DNA of 64,000 nt. Origin: CAKRJP01 sp963634745 (GTDB lineage Bacteria > Bacillota > Clostridia > Lachnospirales > Lachnospiraceae). Both the position numbers and the translations under genes were made by a program. Shown in pieces: positions 59,220 through 64,000 of the stretch. How positions within the stretch are numbered: position 1 is the first letter of the stretch; each line of letters opens with the position of its first letter. The notes under the pieces were generated by a model. It ran no database searches. It was not told the DNA's origin and worked only from the letters and a program-made list of their open reading frames with translations. The DNA lies in assembly GCA_963634745.1 (NCBI GenBank), contig CAVHCX010000002.1, positions 93,517 to 157,516 of the forward strand. The letters run 5' to 3'.

Positions 59220-61378
59220 GCTAGCTCCTCCTCTGACAATTGAGATCTTGCAATCTGTCCATATACTTCACAGTTTGCCAGTAGTTCCTTATGGGTTCCG
59301 ATTCCAGCCATATGGCCATCCTCCAATACGATGATCTGGTCTGCATTTAGGATGGTGCTGATTCTCTGAGCAACAATAATGGTTGTGGCATCCTTGGTAT
59401 GTTCTTTTAAAGCTTTTCTAAGCTGGCTGTCGGTCTTAAAGTCCAGAGCCGAAAAGCTGTCATCGAAGATAAAGATCTCCGGATCTTTTGCAATGGCTCT
59501 TGCAATGGAAAGACGCTGCTTTTGACCACCGGAAACGTTAGTTCCCCCCTGGGATACCGGAGAATCATAAGTTTCCGCTTTCGAAAGAATGAATTCGGTT
59601 GCTTGGGCCACTTCCGCTGCCTTCTTAACCTGGCTTTCATCGATTTCTGGTTTTCCGTAGCGAATGTTAGAGTCAATGGTTCCGGAAAAGAGCACTCCCT
59701 TTTGGGGAACATAGCCTAATTTATCGCGCAGGTCCTTCTGGGTCATGTCACGGACATCCACCCCGTCCACCTTTACAGATCCTTCTGTCACATCATAAAA
59801 TCTCGGGATCAGATTTACCAAGCTACTCTTTCCACTACCGGTACTTCCGATGACTGCCACGGTCTGGCCCCTCTTCGCCTTAAAGGAAATATCTGTAAGG
59901 ACATTTTCCCCTGCATCCGGATAGGCAAAGGATACGTGGTCAAACTCTACCTGTCCCCTTAGCTCTTCCGCTGGCTTAACCGGAGCTTTTGGATCTTCAA
60001 TAGAAACTTCTGTTTTTAGGACCTCATCGATACGGCCGGCAGCTACATTTGCTCTGGGAAGCATAATAGACATGGCCGTAATCATTAAGAAGGCCATGAT
60101 AATCTGCATAGCATACTGGATGAATGCCATAACATTTCCCACCTGCATGGTTCCATTGTCTACGGCATAGGAACCATTATAAATAATCAGTACCGAGGTT
60201 CCGTTCATGATCAGCATCATAATAGGCATCATAAAGGTCATACATCTATTGACAAAGAGGTTGGTTTTTGTAAGGTCTATATTGGCCTTTTCAAAACGGT
60301 CCTCCTCATGCTTCTCCCGGCTAAAGGCCCGGATTACGGGAATTCCTGTAAGGATCTCCCTGGATACCAGGTTCAGTCTGTCGATCAGGGTCTGAAGCTT
60401 GGTAAATTTAGGCATAGCCACCTGGAAGAGAACTATAATTACCATAAGGATAAGTCCCACGGCCACTGCCAAGATCCAGGTCATGGAAGAATCCGTCTGC
60501 AGGACCTTAATCACTCCACCGATTCCAAGGATCGGGGCATAGAGCACAATACGGAACATCATGGCCATAACCTGCTGGACCTGCTGGACATCATTGGTAC
60601 TTCGGGTAATTAGGGATGCGGTTGAAAATTTATTATATTCCTTGCTGGAAAAGCTCATAACCTTTCGATAAATACTATTTCTAAGGTCATGGCCCAACCT
60701 ACCGGCAACCCTGGATGAGATAAAGGTAATGCTTACAGCTGCGGCCATAATCACCAGGGCCATAGCCAGCATCTTTAGGCCTGCCATCAAAAGGTAGTGC
60801 ATTTGCATGGCATCTACATCCATGTCTAGGGCCTCGTACTCAGAAGCCACAAAAGAAACTCCGGCCTGGGTCACTATGGACTCCGGCATATCCTCTAGTT
60901 TTTCATCTACCTGGTCTATGATTTGCTGCAGGGCTTCTTCAGGCAACTGGGACAGTACCGTCAGCGGGTCTGTATCTTCCGGCAATCCCATCTGGGCAAG
61001 CATCTGCTTGGCCTGGTCGCTGTCTCCCGAAAAGGCTGACAGGATCATCATAGCCTTGGAAAAATCTTCATTTAAATCTTCCCTGGTATCATCGGAAATA
61101 TCATCCTTCAATACCCATACATCATCTTTCTTGTTATAGTTTGCTTCTACTTCTTCCTTCTGGTCATCATCCATAAACAAGCGGAGATTTTCCATAGTAG
61201 AATCTCTCAGTTTTTCCGGCACACTGTCCTCAATACCCTTCTGCTGGATACCTACGTTAATAATCTTGGAGGTATAATCCGGCAGGGAAAGATCACAGTA
61301 GGCTTGCACAAACAAGAGTGCTATGATCAGGACAATGTAGCCTGCTGATTTCTTCAGATATTTCATCAGTTTAATCAT
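59216..61378 (-). CDS. ABC exporter half-transporter, degenerate Walker B, large extracellular insert
   Basis: This 720-aa partner of the downstream ABC gene has Walker A GSTGSGKSS near residue 515, signature NVSGGQKQ and Walker B IFIFDDSFSALD. The last of these has Asp where the catalytic Glu normally is, so one ATP site is probably weak. Between the first and second membrane helices is an acidic insert of about 150 residues (about 40-190), predicted outside the cell. It overlaps the marR gene by four bases. Confidence 0.93.
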   Translation of the reverse strand: MIKLMKYLKKSAGYIVLIIALLFVQAYCDLSLPDYTSKIINVGIQQKGIEDSVPEKLRDSTMENLRLFMDDDQKEEVEANYNKKDDVWVLKDDISDDTREDLNEDFSKAMMILSAFSGDSDQAKQMLAQMGLPEDTDPLTVLSQLPEEALQQIIDQVDEKLEDMPESIVTQAGVSFVASEYEALDMDVDAMQMHYLLMAGLKMLAMALVIMAAAVSITFISSRVAGRLGHDLRNSIYRKVMSFSSKEYNKFSTASLITRSTNDVQQVQQVMAMMFRIVLYAPILGIGGVIKVLQTDSSMTWILAVAVGLILMVIIVLFQVAMPKFTKLQTLIDRLNLVSREILTGIPVIRAFSREKHEEDRFEKANIDLTKTNLFVNRCMTFMMPIMMLIMNGTSVLIIYNGSYAVDNGTMQVGNVMAFIQYAMQIIMAFLMITAMSIMLPRANVAAGRIDEVLKTEVSIEDPKAPVKPAEELRGQVEFDHVSFAYPDAGENVLTDISFKAKRGQTVAVIGSTGSGKSSLVNLIPRFYDVTEGSVKVDGVDVRDMTQKDLRDKLGYVPQKGVLFSGTIDSNIRYGKPEIDESQVKKAAEVAQATEFILSKAETYDSPVSQGGTNVSGGQKQRLSIARAIAKDPEIFIFDDSFSALDFKTDSQLRKALKEHTKDATTIIVAQRISTILNADQIIVLEDGHMAGIGTHKELLANCEVYGQIARSQLSEEELA

Positions 61379-61875
61379 TTCTTTTCTCCTCTTTTTTTAT
61401 TATCATCGGCCTTCTCTACAGGAATGCGTTCGATATTATCTAAAATTTGCTCGAAAAAGCGTCTCATAAGACACAATTCTGTTTCGTTAAAATTACTAAA
61501 CATGACTTTCTCCACAGCCTTGGCTTCTTCCTTAATCTCTTTCACGATTCTTTGTCCATTTTCTGTAAGATAGACACGCATAATTCTCTGATCGGCCTCG
61601 TCTCGTTTTCTGCTCACGATGTCAGCTTTTTCCAGTCGCTGAATGCTGACATTGACGGTCGGCGGGGTAACCCCCATCTTCTCAGCGATTTCCTTCTGGC
61701 TGCATCCATCGTTCTCGTAAACGATCATAATAATGGGCATCTGGCCATGTTGAATTCCCATCTCTCTGATATGGTTCATGCATTTCATGCCATAGCGCCT
61801 GTTGATTTCCATAAAAAGAGCCGGCATACTTTTCTCTTTTAAATCTTTTTTCTTATCCTCTTCCAGGAACACCAT
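61375..61875 (-). CDS. MarR-family transcriptional regulator
   Basis: This 166-aa winged-helix repressor-type protein has its recognition region KEIAEKMGVTPPTVNVSIQR near residues 78-97 and wing DEADQRIMRVYLTENG. It is the first gene of a marR-ABC-ABC operon with translational coupling to the exporter genes. It probably represses the operon through the palindrome over its own -10 element and is released by a ligand of the exporter. Confidence 0.92.
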   Translation of the reverse strand: MVFLEEDKKKDLKEKSMPALFMEINRRYGMKCMNHIREMGIQHGQMPIIMIVYENDGCSQKEIAEKMGVTPPTVNVSIQRLEKADIVSRKRDEADQRIMRVYLTENGQRIVKEIKEEAKAVEKVMFSNFNETELCLMRRFFEQILDNIERIPVEKADDNKKRGEKK

Positions 61876-61895
61876 CTCATCTCCTTTCCTTTTAT

Positions 61896-61913
61896 TTAGC
61901 CTAGCTAATTATA
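61896..61913 (-). promoter_or_regulatory. marR promoter -10 and overlapping palindrome
   Basis: TTAGC-CTA-GCTAA (61896-61908) is a perfect 5-bp-arm palindrome next to a minus-strand TATAAT (61908-61913). This is the size and placement usual for MarR autoregulation. The rest of the 247-bp gap (61876-62122) holds the downstream terminator and AT-rich sequence. Confidence 0.6.
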
Positions 61914-62079
61914 TAGGATATGAGTTTATACAAAAAAAGCAAGTGTTTTTTGTATAATTTACTTTATTTTTAGATTTATTTTTTGATATCATCCAATCAA
62001 TCCGGCTTGTTTTAGTTTGCCCGGCTATCTTTTTAATATCTTTTTAATGATAAACTGGAAATCCCCTGAGTCTGAGCAT

Positions 62080-62117
62080 AAAAAAAGAACTGCCGCATCT
62101 TGCGACAGTTCCTTTCT
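62080..62117 (-). terminator. Terminator of the ChW-repeat gene
   Basis: On the minus strand AGGAACTGTCGCA pairs with TGCGGCAGTTCTT and ends in a T-run. Confidence 0.92.
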
Positions 62118-62122
62118 TGCGT

Positions 62123-63982
62123 CTAAAGTTTCATTACCGTATAGCTTACATTATTCGACAATCCTGTGATCGGGCTAATCTGGTTTCCACCGTAAGGGGA
62201 AGAATGCCAGAAGCAATCCTCATCGGAAGAATCGCCCCAGAAAAAGCCTACATGATGGGTTCCGCTATATCCATGTTTTCCGCCTTCATTTTCATTCCAT
62301 ATCCAGATAATATCTCCTTTTTCCAAAACGCCTGAGTTTAGCATCTCTGATTTTGAACTGAAATCATAGGTTGGAATCCGGCTTCCATGGCTTCTCTGCC
62401 AGCTCAGCCATCCACCCGCACATAAGGGGGCGTCCTGTAAATTAGGTACGGAAGAAGGATCGGCTCCCACACTCTTTAGGACATACCAGACAAAGCCTGT
62501 ACAATTCATTCCCGGATATCCATTAAAAGAAGGGTCTCCATTTGGAGAGCGTCCATCGTCTATATCGTCCGCATAGCGGGTTCCCAGGTAAAAAGAATCA
62601 TTTACATGGGACTGAAGATGCATCACAACTGAGGCAGCCGAAATTCCAAGGACATTGGAGATCCCTCGGTTTGCCCGATTTACAAAGGCATTTGCTGTGG
62701 AACCGGGAGCAGAACTACCCCTTGGAACCAATACCACCTGCAAGGACTCTAAGCGCTTACCCAGTCCCTCAGTGCCTGCCTCTTGTCCGTTCTTGGCCCA
62801 TCCAAGCCAGCCGAAGGTCTGGGCATGGACCCTGTAGTAGACATCATAATATTTTGTAATGTCACCTTCCAATGAAATTTGAATGGCTTCCAGGCGTTTG
62901 GCCTCTCCTGTGGTTCCGGCTAATTCTCCGTCCCATACCCAGTCCTGCCAGCCGTAGGTCTGCACATGGGCCCTGTATTTAATCGATCCGGGAAGTATTC
63001 CCTGGTCCAGACTAAGAGACAGAGCTTCCAAGCGCTTAGACTCTCCGGTCACTCCCAGGTAGTCTCCTGCATAGGCCGGACCAATATCTCCATAGGTCTG
63101 CTGGTGACCACTATAGTGGAGGCTTCCAAGAGAATCTGCTGTTAAATAGGAGTAGTCTACCATGGCACCGTGGAGGTCTTCCGGGACAGTTCCTCCCTCC
63201 TTTGCTACCAGGCGAACCTTAACTGCTTCCACCCTCTTAGCCAGGCCCGCCGTTCCGCACCAGCCGCTATCATCTGCAGATCCTTTTACCCACTTGGTCC
63301 AGCCAAAGGTCTGGACATGGAGGCAATAATAAATGTCAAAATACTGGGCCAGCTCATCTGTAAGATACATTTGAATTGCTTCTAATCGTTTTCCCTGACC
63401 TCTGGTACCCATCTCTTCTCCGTAGGTCTTCCAGTCCAGGGTTCCATAGGTTTGCACATGGGCCCTATATACGATCTCACCGCTAAAGTCCTGGATGGCA
63501 CTGCCCTTCCAAACACTAAAGGCCTCCAAGCGTTTCCCCTCTCCGGTTGTACCAAAGGATGCCCCATCCGTAACTGCCGGCAGGTCCCCATAGGTTTGAA
63601 CATGGCCCAAATACTCAAGATAGGGGCCATCTTTTAATTTACTTTTCCAATCAGTATTGGTAGCTTGAGCCTGGGCAAGATCCGCTTCCGACGCCTCTGT
63701 CCGGGCCTCTGTGTTAGCTCCACTTGCCGGGTCTGTATTAGCCCCACTTGCCGGGTCTGTGGTCTCTTCACTTGCCCCCTCGGCAGTATTTTTTCCTTCT
63801 TCATCTGCAGGTATAAGAGCAGCTTGATTGTCCTCAGATTGAAGCTGCGTGGTCTCTTCCGCTATACCCCCCCCGATTTTTTCATCTGCATAAGCTGTAG
63901 TAGCTGCGGCCCCCATTAGCATGGAGGCTGCCATTATACATGCAAGCAGTGAACTTTTCCATTTCTTTCTCATAAACTTCAA
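62123..63982 (-). CDS. Secreted ChW-repeat protein with C-terminal NlpC/P60-type hydrolase
   Basis: This protein of about 619 aa is exported and probably bound to the cell surface. A signal peptide covers about residues 1-32 (basic start, hydrophobic core, AYA-DE cleavage). A low-complexity linker with two TDPASGAN repeats follows. Six Clostridial hydrophobic W repeats (about 125-430) each end in a GKRLEA-type motif, arranged as three pairs. The C-terminal domain (about 450-619) has a likely catalytic Cys in MNCTGFVWYV and His in GTHHVGFFWG, as in NlpC/P60 peptidoglycan peptidases. The start may be TTG at 63982 or ATG at 63973. Confidence 0.88.
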   Translation of the reverse strand: MKFMRKKWKSSLLACIMAASMLMGAAATTAYADEKIGGGIAEETTQLQSEDNQAALIPADEEGKNTAEGASEETTDPASGANTDPASGANTEARTEASEADLAQAQATNTDWKSKLKDGPYLEYLGHVQTYGDLPAVTDGASFGTTGEGKRLEAFSVWKGSAIQDFSGEIVYRAHVQTYGTLDWKTYGEEMGTRGQGKRLEAIQMYLTDELAQYFDIYYCLHVQTFGWTKWVKGSADDSGWCGTAGLAKRVEAVKVRLVAKEGGTVPEDLHGAMVDYSYLTADSLGSLHYSGHQQTYGDIGPAYAGDYLGVTGESKRLEALSLSLDQGILPGSIKYRAHVQTYGWQDWVWDGELAGTTGEAKRLEAIQISLEGDITKYYDVYYRVHAQTFGWLGWAKNGQEAGTEGLGKRLESLQVVLVPRGSSAPGSTANAFVNRANRGISNVLGISAASVVMHLQSHVNDSFYLGTRYADDIDDGRSPNGDPSFNGYPGMNCTGFVWYVLKSVGADPSSVPNLQDAPLCAGGWLSWQRSHGSRIPTYDFSSKSEMLNSGVLEKGDIIWIWNENEGGKHGYSGTHHVGFFWGDSSDEDCFWHSSPYGGNQISPITGLSNNVSYTVMKL

Positions 63983-64000
63983 AAAACTCCTTCCTAAAAA

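Noticed and set aside
1..64000. tRNA or rRNA genes
   Set aside because: No cloverleaf with a GTTCRANNC arm and CCA end, and no rRNA-like conserved blocks, were found by reading both strands; a tRNA scan would be decisive.

Overview
The window looks like chromosome from a low-to-mid-GC anaerobic Firmicute, most likely a Clostridia/Lachnospiraceae-type gut bacterium (inference). Supporting signs are a T-box leader on pheST, strong AGGAGG ribosome sites, a Gram-positive 6S RNA, a Clostridial hydrophobic W (ChW) repeat cell-wall protein, and IMP made by a stand-alone AICAR transformylase plus an archaeal-type PurO cyclohydrolase. Almost everything is on the minus strand; the exceptions are an alpha/beta hydrolase, allH, azlCD and an HTH-ugd fusion. 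No tRNA, rRNA, CRISPR array, transposase or phage gene was seen.

Layout. 1-4.05 kb: pheS-pheT behind a T-box. 4.07-4.94 kb: a giant inverted duplication built from two long hairpin repeats. 4.9-8.5 kb: a sugar PTS module (EIICBA, LicT/GlcT-type antiterminator, HPr) with a promoter and conditional terminator. 8.5-17.2 kb: YihY protein, 6S RNA, thrC, leuCD and four envelope/metabolic genes of poorly known role. 17.4-37.1 kb: a large purine-ring (allantoin) catabolism locus. 37.1-45.9 kb: greA, glmM, purH-type transformylase, purO, azlCD, an isocitrate dehydrogenase-family gene, gtrA and a split ThrE exporter, with two more hairpin repeats. 46.2-47.7 kb: a UDP-glucose dehydrogenase-family protein with an N-terminal XRE DNA-binding domain. 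47.8-56.1 kb: four tandem paralogues of an unrecognised 646-680 aa helical protein family. 56.2-64 kb: YeiH transporter, marR plus heterodimeric ABC exporter, and a secreted ChW/NlpC-P60 protein.

How the purine locus works (family knowledge plus inference): two NCS1 permeases import allantoin-like substrates; two allantoinase-family amidohydrolases open the ring; AllC degrades allantoate to ureidoglycine; AllE then AllD, or the PucG-type aminotransferase, lead to oxalurate; an AllF-AllG fusion with AllH splits oxalurate to oxamate and carbamoyl phosphate; and carbamate kinase makes ATP. A double-HTH regulator (XRE plus GntR/FCD) ends the main operon. A motif TCAACC(A/G)NNTTTT recurs upstream of the three divergent or separate transcription units of this locus and is a candidate operator.

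Most interesting unexplained material: (1) the four-paralogue array, each gene preceded by the same non-sigma-A-like promoter (TAGCCY, 17 bp, TAWAAT); (2) a family of intergenic hairpin repeats whose terminal stems differ in sequence but keep pairing; (3) fusions AllF-AllG, XRE-GntR and XRE-Ugd.
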